A stretch of 6,475 nucleotides of DNA, from NCBI GenBank assembly GCA_031119595.1, contig JAVHXX010000260.1, forward strand, positions 1-6,475. The letters are read 5' to 3'. Under the pieces are notes generated by a model, which worked only from the letters and a program-made list of their open reading frames with translations, was not told where the DNA came from and ran no database searches. Both the position numbers and the translations under genes were made by a program. Source of the stretch: Patulibacter sp. Its GTDB lineage: Bacteria > Actinomycetota > Thermoleophilia > Solirubrobacterales > Solirubrobacteraceae. This document shows positions 1 through 5,467 of the stretch, in pieces; the stretch's first letter is position 1, and each line of letters starts with the position of its first letter.

Positions 1-1030
1 GCCCGTCGTCGACGACCGTGAGCCGCAGCCCGGAGGGCTCGTAGACGAGGACGACCTCGGCCCTCCCGGCGCCACCTTGGTCGCGTGCCGCGCGCAGCGC
101 GTCCTGTACCGCCCGGTACGCGGCGAGGGCGATGCCGGACGGCACCGGGCGGGGCACGCCATCGGTGCGGAGGCTGGTTGGCAGTCCGCCCCGCTCGGTG
201 CGATGGACGAGCGCCGGGAGATGGTCGAGCGTCGGTTGCGGCTCGAGGCTGCCGAGGTCGTCGTGTTCGCGCAACACGCCGAGCAGACTGCGGATCTCGA
301 AGAGCGCGTCGCGGCCCGTCCGCTCGACGGTCGCGAACGCCGCCGACGCACGCTCCTCGTCCCGCGTGGCGAAGAGCCGCGCACCACTGGCCTGCACGAC
401 CATCGCGGACAGCGCATGCGCGACGACGTCGTGCAGCTCACCGGCGATCCGAGCGCGTTCCTCGAGGAGTGCGCGGCTCGTGCGTTCCTGACGGTCGGCC
501 TCCTCGGCCGCGGCCCGGGCCTGCAGCATCGTCCGGAGACGCGTGCGGTCCCGGACGCCGCGACCGAGCGCGGCGGGCCCGAGGATGCTGGCGGCGATCG
601 TCGCCACGAACGCACCGAACGCCATGTCCCAGTCGGCGAGGGCGCGCGTTACCGCGAACAGCACGCAGGAGGCCGCGAGCGCCGCGACGAGCCGTGCCCC
701 GTCGGTGCGACGGCCCGCGCAGTACGCGACCACGATCGACTGCACCGGCGCGCCTGCGCCGATCGTCGGCTCGAGCAGGCAGGCGAGCAGCCCGCTCACG
801 TAGATCACGACGAGCGCCGGCAGCGGGACGCGCCGACCGCAGGCCATCGCGGCGGTGGTGACGAGTGCGAGCCCGACGACCGCCGGGCGGTGCGCCTCCG
901 CGACGGTGTCGCTCACGAGCACGCTGCGGATCGACGCGGCGCCGAGCGCGACGACGGCGAACCAGAAGAGCGGCGTCACCGCGCGGCGTGCCCGGACGCG
1001 CGGCGGGTCGGGGTGCGCTGGCGTGGGCAC
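1..1030 (-). CDS. NarL/DegS-class membrane sensor histidine kinase, C-terminus cut by window edge
   Basis: Membrane sensor kinase that should autophosphorylate on His and pass phosphate to a LuxR-type response regulator, probably encoded beyond the left edge. Read on the minus strand from GTG at 1030 (first possible start after an in-frame TGA at 1088-1090), the frame stays open to base 1, giving 343 residues. Residues about 19-156 hold five or six hydrophobic segments (e.g. TPLFWFAVVALGAA, PLPALVVIYVSGLLACLL, MAFGAFVATIAASILG). A coiled-coil-like linker leads to the HisKA_3 box ERARIAGELHDVVAHALS with phospho-acceptor His200. The ATPase domain follows, with an N-box-like stretch YRAVQDALRAARDQG (305-319) and the G1 box VVDDG at the edge. 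The N box is odd: the Asn expected near 314 is Ala and the preceding Glu is Asp. The start is uncertain; no clear Shine-Dalgarno precedes 1030, and GTG at 979 would also keep the helices. The family call is firm; the stimulus is unknown. Confidence 0.9.
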   Translation of the reverse strand, partial: MPTPAHPDPPRVRARRAVTPLFWFAVVALGAASIRSVLVSDTVAEAHRPAVVGLALVTTAAMACGRRVPLPALVVIYVSGLLACLLEPTIGAGAPVQSIVVAYCAGRRTDGARLVAALAASCVLFAVTRALADWDMAFGAFVATIAASILGPAALGRGVRDRTRLRTMLQARAAAEEADRQERTSRALLEERARIAGELHDVVAHALSAMVVQASGARLFATRDEERASAAFATVERTGRDALFEIRSLLGVLREHDDLGSLEPQPTLDHLPALVHRTERGGLPTSLRTDGVPRPVPSGIALAAYRAVQDALRAARDQGGAGRAEVVLVYEPSGLRLTVVDDG

Positions 1031-1108
1031 GCGCAGACGGTAACGAGCACCGGCGGACGCGTCATCCCCTGCGCGGACGAGACCGGGTCATCCTCGAGGA
1101 GGAGACGC
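1031..1108. promoter_or_regulatory. Divergent intergenic region between sensor kinase and ABC-like gene
   Basis: This 78-base gap must carry the promoters of two divergent genes. GTCATCC occurs twice, at 1061-1067 and 1087-1093, 26 bases apart, each a little downstream of a GGACG (1054 and 1075). This could be a paired regulator site. I see no convincing -35/-10 pair by eye. Confidence 0.35.
1098..1104 (+). promoter_or_regulatory. Shine-Dalgarno GGAGGAG for GTG start at 1109
   Basis: GGAGGAG ends four bases before GTG 1109. It fixes the likely start of the ABC-like frame, although that frame is open much further upstream, where it is only antisense to the kinase gene. Confidence 0.6.
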
Positions 1109-1731
1109 GTGGTCCGTGTGCCGGGCCGAACCGTCCGGGTGGACGACGACGCGCCGCCGCGGACCGTTCACCGTGATCCCGTGCGCCCGGCTCCCGACAC
1201 GCCCGCGATCGTCACCCGCGCGCTGGCCTGCGACGGGTCGGTGGTCGGCGCCGCGCTGCGTGGCGTGACCGTGCGCGTCGAGCTCGGCGAACTCGTGGCG
1301 GTCGTCGACCCCCGCGACGCCGGGGCATCGTCGCTGCTCCGCGCGGTCACCGGAGCGCTGCGGCCGACGGCGGGGGCCGTTCGCGTGCTCGGCATCGATC
1401 CGTGGTCCGCCGCGCGGCGATGCAGGCGACACGGCGCGACGTCCGTCGTCGTGCACCATGCGCCGACGGCCGGCAGCGACGACGACCTCACGGTGGAGCG
1501 GCTCCGGGCGCACACCGCTCGCGGCCGTGCCGTGATCGTGGCGACCAGGGATCCGCGTCTTGCAGGCGCCTGCGACCGCGCGGTGGTGCTGTCGGGCGGT
1601 CGCGTGGTCGGCGAGGTCCGCGGCGGTTCGGTGGCCGCGATCGAGCGCGTCATCGCGGATGCCGACGCCGTTCGCCGGAGGCCCCGCCCAACGCAACGAC
1701 GGGTAGGGCCGGATCGGCTCCTCCTCCCGGC

Positions 1732-1747
1732 GGACGGCGGATCGTCC
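1732..1747 (+). promoter_or_regulatory. Shared leader element, copy 1 (GGACGGCGGATCGTCC)
   Basis: This 16-base block differs by one base from a block upstream of the secreted-protein gene (2692-2707). Both lie 66-67 bases before the start codon. The outer GGACG/CGTCC arms are inverted, which suits an operator; a promoter element or a remnant of leader duplication is also possible. Confidence 0.4.
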
Positions 1748-1798
1748 GCGAGCGCCGCGAGATCGTCACGCCGGCCGATGGCACGGAGCGCGCCCGCC

Positions 1799-1805
1799 GG
1801 GAGGG
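1799..1805 (+). promoter_or_regulatory. Shine-Dalgarno GGGAGGG for ATG 1814
   Basis: GGGAGGG lies eight bases before ATG 1814. It supports a separate start for the membrane protein although the reading frame is open upstream. Confidence 0.6.
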
Positions 1806-1813
1806 TGCGGTGC

Positions 1814-2521
1814 ATGCACACGAACCACACCCCCACCTCATCCTTCGCCACCACCGCCGCGCTCGTCGCGGGACCGGTCATCACCGCGCTCGGCATGGGG
1901 CTGACGCCCTGGGAGCAGGAGTCGACGACGGCGTCCTATCAAGCCGCGCTCGCCGCCCATCCGACGCAGGGCCAGTGGGCCGCGATCGCGCTGACCATCG
2001 GCTACGCACTCATGGGAGCGGCGTATCTCGCCATCCTGCAGCGTGCGCGGTCGGCGCCACGGCCGCTGTACGTGGCCGCGGTGATCGCCGCGTTCCTCGG
2101 CGCGACCATCCTCCCCGGCATGGTGTCGGTCGACTTCTACGACCTCGCCCTGGCCCAGCGGCTGCCACAGGCCGAGGCGATCGCCGTCGCGGATCAGGTG
2201 CAGAGCGCACCGATCGCGATCATCCTCCACGTGCTCGCCGGCATCGGCTACGTGCTCGGCGGCGTGCTCGCGCTGACGACGGCGTGGCGCGCGAAGCTCG
2301 TCGGAGGCTGGGCACCGCTCCTGGCCGTCGCGAGCTTCATCGCCCCGACGGCCCTGATGCCCGGTGGCCTCGGAATCACCGTCGGCGCGGCCATGGTCGC
2401 GACGTCGTTCGCCGGGATCGCCGTCCGCCTCCGCCGTGTCCGCCGCGGCGCCGAGCCGATGGTCGTCGCGGTCGATCTCACCGACCGCTCCCCCATGCCT
2501 CGCGAGGCCGCCGCGCGGTGA
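1814..2521 (+). CDS. Six-helix membrane protein of unknown function
   Basis: Encodes 235 residues starting MHTNHTPTSS. The start is chosen for its Shine-Dalgarno GGGAGGG and because the hydrophobic protein begins right after it. Predicted membrane segments are about 13-31, 55-75, 85-104, 132-158, 165-183 and 186-204. The protein has few charges inside the membrane and a basic end to the last helix (RLRRVRR), which fits a cytoplasmic C-terminal tail of about 30 residues. The loop after helix 1 (WEQESTTASYQAALAAHPTQGQW) resembles the loop in loosely related actinobacterial membrane proteins that carry a short acidic/Ala-rich segment and HP before the second helix. No transporter motif or catalytic residue is recognised. 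It lies in the same frame as the ABC-like relic upstream, so it could be the membrane partner of a lost ABC transporter, but this is inference. A strong hairpin follows its stop. Confidence 0.85.
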   Translation: MHTNHTPTSSFATTAALVAGPVITALGMGLTPWEQESTTASYQAALAAHPTQGQWAAIALTIGYALMGAAYLAILQRARSAPRPLYVAAVIAAFLGATILPGMVSVDFYDLALAQRLPQAEAIAVADQVQSAPIAIILHVLAGIGYVLGGVLALTTAWRAKLVGGWAPLLAVASFIAPTALMPGGLGITVGAAMVATSFAGIAVRLRRVRRGAEPMVVAVDLTDRSPMPREAAAR

Positions 2522-2564
2522 CCCCTTGCGGTCGACGAGCGCCCTCGTCCGGCCGCCACTTCAT

Positions 2565-2608
2565 CCCCGAACGCCCGGGCGGCCGCATGGCCGTCCGGGC
2601 GTTCGGGG
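2565..2608. terminator. 20-bp stem hairpin after the membrane-protein gene
   Basis: Bases 2565-2584 pair with 2589-2608 over 20 positions, with a single G-U wobble and a GCAT loop, 44 bases past the stop codon. No U-run follows, as is common for high-GC actinobacterial terminators. It may also stabilise the 3' end of the mRNA. Confidence 0.75.
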
Positions 2609-2610
2609 TT

Positions 2611-2626
2611 CGGGCGTTCGCGCCCG
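2611..2626. terminator. Second small hairpin with TTCG loop
   Basis: CGGGCG, TTCG, CGCCCG form a perfect 6-bp stem two bases after the larger hairpin. The pair looks like a tandem terminator. The closing pair is G-C, not the C-G of the extra-stable UUCG loop. Confidence 0.5.
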
Positions 2627-2691
2627 GCAGACCCTGGCGTCCCGGTCGAGCACGGATCGTCCCCGGGGCCACGGACGGTCCTTCGCGGGGA

Positions 2692-2707
2692 GGACGTCGG
2701 ATCGTCC
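2692..2707 (+). promoter_or_regulatory. Shared leader element, copy 2 (GGACGTCGGATCGTCC)
   Basis: Matches the block at 1732-1747 in 15 of 16 bases and sits at nearly the same distance before the start codon. A further GGATCGTCC lies at 2654-2662 and a related GGACGGTCC at 2673-2681, so the site may be repeated upstream of this gene. Function (operator or promoter) is inferred. Confidence 0.4.
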
Positions 2708-2772
2708 CGGCGTCGCCCGAGTCCGTTCCCGCGGACGACGACGTGGAGCCTCGTGCGCCGGAGGATCGATGC

Positions 2773-4215
2773 ATGTTCACCACACGCACATCCAAGCTCT
2801 TCCTCACCACGGTCGCCGCGTCGTTCGCCGTCGCTGCGCCCGCCTCCGCCGACTCGATCGTCTACCTCAAGGGCGGCGACGTCTACCTCACCACGACCGA
2901 TGCCGCACGGCAGTTCCAGGTGACGTCGGGTGGCGGCTACACCGCCGTGTCCCAGGCCGACGACGGCACCATCCTGGCGACGACGACCGCGGGGAAGTTC
3001 CGCCGTCTGGACCGCATGGGCACCGTGCTGTCGGAGGTCGGTTCGATCGCGGGCGGCAGCTCGGCGTTCTCCTTCAAGGGCCCGTACGACGCCGACATCT
3101 CCCCGAACGGCGCGAAGCTCGCCTACGGCTACACCTACTCGGGATACACGAGTGACCCGAACGGCGGGACGTGGGTGAACGAGGGCAACGCGACGGCCTT
3201 CGCGAAGGCTGCCTCCGAGACGACCAGCTCGGACACCGGGTTCAAGTCGTCGCGCGAGTACGACGCCCCCGAGTGGGTCGACGACCAGCGGACCATCGTC
3301 TCCAACGGCCCGGGCTACCCGAGCTCTCCGGTCGCGGTGGTCGAGGCCGGGTCGGGCAACTCCCGGTCGTGGTTCACGGACCCGGAGAACACGCATCCGC
3401 ACGACGCGACCCTGTCGCGCAACTGGCGCATGCTCGCCATGACGAACGGCACCCGCGACGAACTCCACGTGTACCGCGACCAGGACGGCCTGCTGCTCGG
3501 CGGGGTCAACGCGTGCTTCTACTACTCGCCGGCCCCGGGCGACGGCGGCGTCCGCTACAGCTCACCGACGTTCAACGCGAACGGCACGCTGCTGGTGTTC
3601 GCGGACGGCCAGGGGTTGGAGATCGCGCCGGTCGGTTCGTCCTCGTCGACCTGCCCGGACGGTCTCGACTCGAGAAAGGTCCTCCCGGGCGCGAGCTCGC
3701 CGGACTGGGGTCCGGCGGACGTCCCGACGGAGCGGCCCGTGACGCGCCAGCCCGACATGGGCGACAACGGTGGCGGACCGAAGCCGACCCCGACCCCTCC
3801 GGGCACGGGTCCGGGCACGCAGAGCGGCACCGTGGGTACCAAGGACGCGGGCTCGAAGTCGGGCACGGGCACGGGCGGCGCCGTGGGCGGAACGAACGGC
3901 GACGGTGCGAAGGCCAACGGCGCGGCGATCTCGCTCGTCGCGACGAAGACGTCCCTCCGCAAGGCCCTGGGCGGTGGGTTGAGCGTGACGGCGACGGCAC
4001 CCGTCGCCGGTGCGGTCAAGGTCGACGCATCCGTCGGAGGCAAGGTGGTCGCCACGGGGACCGCGACCGCGAAGGCTCCCGGCCTGGTCACGGTGAAGGT
4101 GCAGTTCACGAAGGCCGCCAAGCGCCGGCTGGCCACGAGCCGCAAGACCACGCTGACCCTGACGGCGTCGCAGGGCCTCTCCGCCGGCACGCTGCAGGTC
4201 ACGCTCCGCCGCTAG
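2773..4215 (+). CDS. Secreted TolB/PD40-like beta-propeller protein with Gly/Thr linker and C-terminal beta domain
   Basis: Encodes 480 residues. ATG 2773 follows GGAGGA by seven bases and opens a clear Sec signal peptide: basic TRTSK, hydrophobic LFLTTVAASFAVAA, cleavage expected after ASA at residue 26. Residues about 27-315 contain propeller-type repeats: SIVYLKGGDVYLTT, DADISPNGAKLAYGY (about 107-121), YDAPEWVDDQRTIVS (163), HDATLSRNWRMLAMT, SSPTFNANGTLLVFADG (263-279) and a closing DWGP (311). These match the 'SPDG..laf' and 'P.ws.dG' pattern of PD40/TolB blades. The mature part has two cysteines, about 248 and 294, which could form a disulfide. Residues 330-384 are a Gly/Thr/Pro/Ser-rich linker. 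The last 95 residues form a Lys/Thr/Val-rich beta domain with KAAKRRLATSRKTTLTLTAS, a style common in Thermoleophilia exported proteins. It is probably extracellular or wall-associated; the ligand is unknown and no enzyme site is seen. Its own leader and flanking hairpins suggest a single-gene transcript. Confidence 0.88.
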   Translation: MFTTRTSKLFLTTVAASFAVAAPASADSIVYLKGGDVYLTTTDAARQFQVTSGGGYTAVSQADDGTILATTTAGKFRRLDRMGTVLSEVGSIAGGSSAFSFKGPYDADISPNGAKLAYGYTYSGYTSDPNGGTWVNEGNATAFAKAASETTSSDTGFKSSREYDAPEWVDDQRTIVSNGPGYPSSPVAVVEAGSGNSRSWFTDPENTHPHDATLSRNWRMLAMTNGTRDELHVYRDQDGLLLGGVNACFYYSPAPGDGGVRYSSPTFNANGTLLVFADGQGLEIAPVGSSSSTCPDGLDSRKVLPGASSPDWGPADVPTERPVTRQPDMGDNGGGPKPTPTPPGTGPGTQSGTVGTKDAGSKSGTGTGGAVGGTNGDGAKANGAAISLVATKTSLRKALGGGLSVTATAPVAGAVKVDASVGGKVVATGTATAKAPGLVTVKVQFTKAAKRRLATSRKTTLTLTASQGLSAGTLQVTLRR

Positions 4216-4244
4216 GCGGTCGCGCCGACGCGCGAACCGCGCCG

Positions 4245-4282
4245 CGACACCGAGGGCTCCGCGGCCGGGGCCCTCGGTGTCG
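4245..4282. terminator. Terminator-like hairpin after the secreted-protein gene
   Basis: CGACACCGAGGGC (4245-4257) pairs perfectly with GCCCTCGGTGTCG (4270-4282). Three more inner pairs, one a G-U, leave a six-base loop. It starts 29 bases past the stop and has no U-run. Confidence 0.75.
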
Positions 4283-4334
4283 ACCGTCGCACCGAGCCGG
4301 CGCCAAGGGAACCCCAAGCGCCGTGGCGCACCGT

Positions 4335-4346
4335 GGTGTCGACACC
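4335..4346. promoter_or_regulatory. Perfect palindrome GGTGTCGACACC
   Basis: A 12-bp perfect palindrome ends 27 bases before ATG 4374. GGTGTCGAC also occurs in the terminator arm at 4276-4284. It could be an operator for the short gene downstream; a chance GC-rich palindrome is possible. Confidence 0.3.
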
Positions 4347-4373
4347 GACCACCCGTCCCCTCGGAGCCTCGCC

Positions 4374-4667
4374 ATGACCCAGTCCACGCCCGCCACGTCG
4401 CAGCCGATCGCACGCCACACCGGTGACCGTGCCGCCGATCCGTTCACCGTCGTCTTCGGCGGCCACCTCGAAGCCCCCGACGGCACCGTCGCCCAGGCCG
4501 ACATCGTGATCTCCGCCGGGATGATCGCCGAGATCGGCAGCCTCGTCTGCCTCCCGTACGACGCCCACCGCGTCGACGCGACCGGCTCGCTCGTGCGCCG
4601 CCGCGGCTCGGACGCCGCACTCGCCGCCGGACAGCCCGCGGAGCTCGAGCTCATCCACCTGAACTGA
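4374..4667 (+). CDS. 97-residue amidohydrolase-like beta-sandwich miniprotein, no TIM barrel
   Basis: ATG 4374 follows GGAG (4363-4366) by seven bases. After a polar N-terminus, residues about 24-72 follow the N-terminal beta segment of metal-dependent amidohydrolases: FTVVFGGHLEAPDG, ADIVISAGMIAEIG, RVDATGSLV. In those enzymes the next residues are 'PGfiDxHxH', which begin the metal-binding barrel. Here LVRRRGSD follows instead, then AALAAGQPAELELIHLN, which resembles the C-terminal strand 'G.l.pGkpADlvl' that completes the same beta-sandwich. No metal-binding His or Asp set is present, so hydrolase activity is not expected. No barrel is encoded nearby in any frame, because the kdpE gene converges 42 bases downstream. 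It could be a stable leftover domain, a binding module, or a deletion product. It is soluble, with no signal peptide. The coding call is good; the family link is by pattern only. Confidence 0.75.
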   Translation: MTQSTPATSQPIARHTGDRAADPFTVVFGGHLEAPDGTVAQADIVISAGMIAEIGSLVCLPYDAHRVDATGSLVRRRGSDAALAAGQPAELELIHLN

Positions 4668-4709
4668 CCCGGGGCCGCCGGGGTTCGCGGTCGGCCCGCC
4701 CGTGCAGGC
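4668..4709. other. Convergent intergenic gap
   Basis: The 42 bases between two converging stop codons hold only a weak 5-bp hairpin (CCCGG 4668-4672 with CCGGG 4678-4682). No clear bidirectional terminator is visible. Confidence 0.3.
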
Positions 4710-5396
4710 CTACTGCTCGAAGCGGTACCCGATCCCCGGCTCCGTGATCAGGTAGCGCGGTCTCGACGGCTCGGGCTCGAGCTTACGGCGCAGCTGGGCG
4801 AGGTACTGGCGGAGGTAGTTGAACTCGGTGTCGTACTGCGGACCCCACACCTCGTGGAGGAGCTGCGGGCCGGTGACGAGCTTGCCGTCGGCGCGCACGA
4901 GGATCTCGAGGAGCTGCCACTCGGTCGGGGTGAGGCGGATGTCGACCCCGCCGCGGGTGACCCGGGTCGCCGCGAGGTCGATCGTGAAATCGTCGGTCTC
5001 CACGACCGGTCGCTCCTGCGCCGCGCCGCCGCTCGCCGCCGCGCGCCGCAGCGTGGAGCGCAGCCGCGCGAGGAGCTCGTCCATCCCGAACGGCTTCGTC
5101 ACGTAGTCGTCGGCGCCGGCGTCGAGGGCGGTCACCTTCGCGTCCTCGGTGTGGCGCGCCGAGAGCACGATGATCGGCACCTGCGTCCAGCCGCGCAGGC
5201 CTGCGATCACGTCGGTGCCGTCGAGATCCGGCAGGCCGAGGTCGAGGATCACGACGTCCGGGCGGTGCTTCGCCGCCTGGTCGAGCGCCTGCGCCCCGGT
5301 CTCGGCCAGGTCGACGTCGTAGCCGCGCGCCCGCAGGTTGATCGACATCGCGCGCAGCAGCTGGCGTTCGTCGTCCACAACGAGGATGCGGGTCAT
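4710..5396 (-). CDS. kdpE: KdpE response regulator, OmpR/PhoB family
   Basis: DNA-binding partner of KdpD that activates the high-affinity potassium pump operon kdpFABC when potassium or turgor is low. It has 228 residues, normal for the family. The receiver domain (1-120) carries the acidic pocket Asp8/Asp9, phospho-acceptor Asp52 in VVILDLGLPDLDG, Ser79 and Lys101 in YVTKPFG. The winged-helix domain (about 130-228) has LTPTEWQLLEILVRADGKLV, EVWGPQYDTEFNYLRQYLAQ and LITEPGIGYRFEQ; the YLR and TEPGxGYR patterns are typical of KdpE rather than PhoB. It starts at ATG 5396 with little Shine-Dalgarno of its own. The ATG overlaps the stop of a 24-codon ORF (ATGA), so translation is probably coupled to it and to kdpD. 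No residue is missing; it looks fully functional. Confidence 0.95.
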   Translation of the reverse strand: MTRILVVDDERQLLRAMSINLRARGYDVDLAETGAQALDQAAKHRPDVVILDLGLPDLDGTDVIAGLRGWTQVPIIVLSARHTEDAKVTALDAGADDYVTKPFGMDELLARLRSTLRRAAASGGAAQERPVVETDDFTIDLAATRVTRGGVDIRLTPTEWQLLEILVRADGKLVTGPQLLHEVWGPQYDTEFNYLRQYLAQLRRKLEPEPSRPRYLITEPGIGYRFEQ

Positions 5397-5467
5397 CGGG
5401 CCGCCCCGGTCCGGGTCGCCGCGGCGCCCGGCTCGACGCTGCGGTGCCGGGTCGCCGCGGCGCTCAT
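5393..5467 (-). CDS. 24-residue ORF coupling kdpD to kdpE by two ATGA overlaps
   Basis: ATG at 5467-5465 shares ATGA with the kdpD stop, and its own TGA at 5395-5393 shares ATGA with the kdpE start. A GGAGG lies seven bases upstream, inside the end of kdpD. The peptide is Ala/Arg/Thr-rich with AAATR twice, reflecting a 17-base direct repeat. It has no known family. It most likely keeps ribosomes moving from kdpD to kdpE; a functional peptide is less likely. It is too short to judge by codon use. Confidence 0.5.
   Translation of the reverse strand: MSAAATRHRSVEPGAAATRTGAAR
5411..5463. repeat. 17-base direct repeat in the kdpD-kdpE junction
   Basis: CCGGGTCGCCGCGGCGC occurs exactly at 5411-5427 and 5447-5463, with a 36-base period (12 codons). 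It suggests that the junction grew by a local duplication. Confidence 0.8.

Larger units (their letters stand above)
1109..1813 (+). pseudogene. Degenerate ABC-transporter ATPase-like frame, internally deleted, no stop of its own
   Basis: The frame begins at GTG 1109 behind GGAGGAG. After about 30 residues it follows an ABC ATPase: strands around ALRGVTVRVELGELVAVV, a Walker A position reading DPRDAGASSLL (67-77), LRPTAGAVRVLG, a Q-loop-like VVVHH (113-117), LTVE (127-130), then the switch region VIVATRDPRLAGACD and VLSGGRVVGEV. The active-site residues are lost: Walker A has Asp for two Gly and Ala73 for Lys, the Q-loop Gln is His117, and the switch His is Arg147. Only about 30 residues separate Q-loop and H-loop, so the helical subdomain, signature motif and Walker B are missing. 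ATP hydrolysis by a normal ABC mechanism is therefore unlikely. Codon quality drops after about 1675, and the first in-frame stop is 2519-2521, beyond the next gene. The alternative is a 470-residue fusion covering 1109-2521. It probably derives from an exporter ATPase controlled by the divergent kinase system; whether it is expressed is unknown. Confidence 0.6.

Noticed and set aside
77..1108. Long plus-strand open frame upstream of GTG 1109
   Set aside because: It is antisense to a clear histidine kinase; the peptide is Arg/Asp/Gly-rich with no family pattern. Open shadow frames are expected at this GC content.
1088..1896. Two minus-strand open frames (1088-1696 and 1168-1896)
   Set aside because: They are complements of the ABC-like frame, with composition-driven peptides. 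The first lies in the same frame as the kinase but is separated from it by the TGA at 1088.
1402..2772. Upstream extension of the secreted-protein frame
   Set aside because: It overlaps the membrane-protein gene in another frame. The signal peptide and GGAGGA place the true start at 2773.
2248..3468. 406-codon minus-strand frame
   Set aside because: It lies opposite the secreted propeller gene and membrane gene; it is Arg/Gly/Val-rich with no recognisable domain.
3760..3930. Repetitive GGCACGGG-type sequence as a possible DNA repeat array
   Set aside because: It encodes the Gly/Thr/Pro linker of the secreted protein; the repeats are short, irregular and explained by coding.
3171..4373. Upstream extension of the miniprotein frame
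   Set aside because: It is a shadow of the secreted-protein gene and crosses the terminator hairpin; ATG 4374 has a proper ribosome site.
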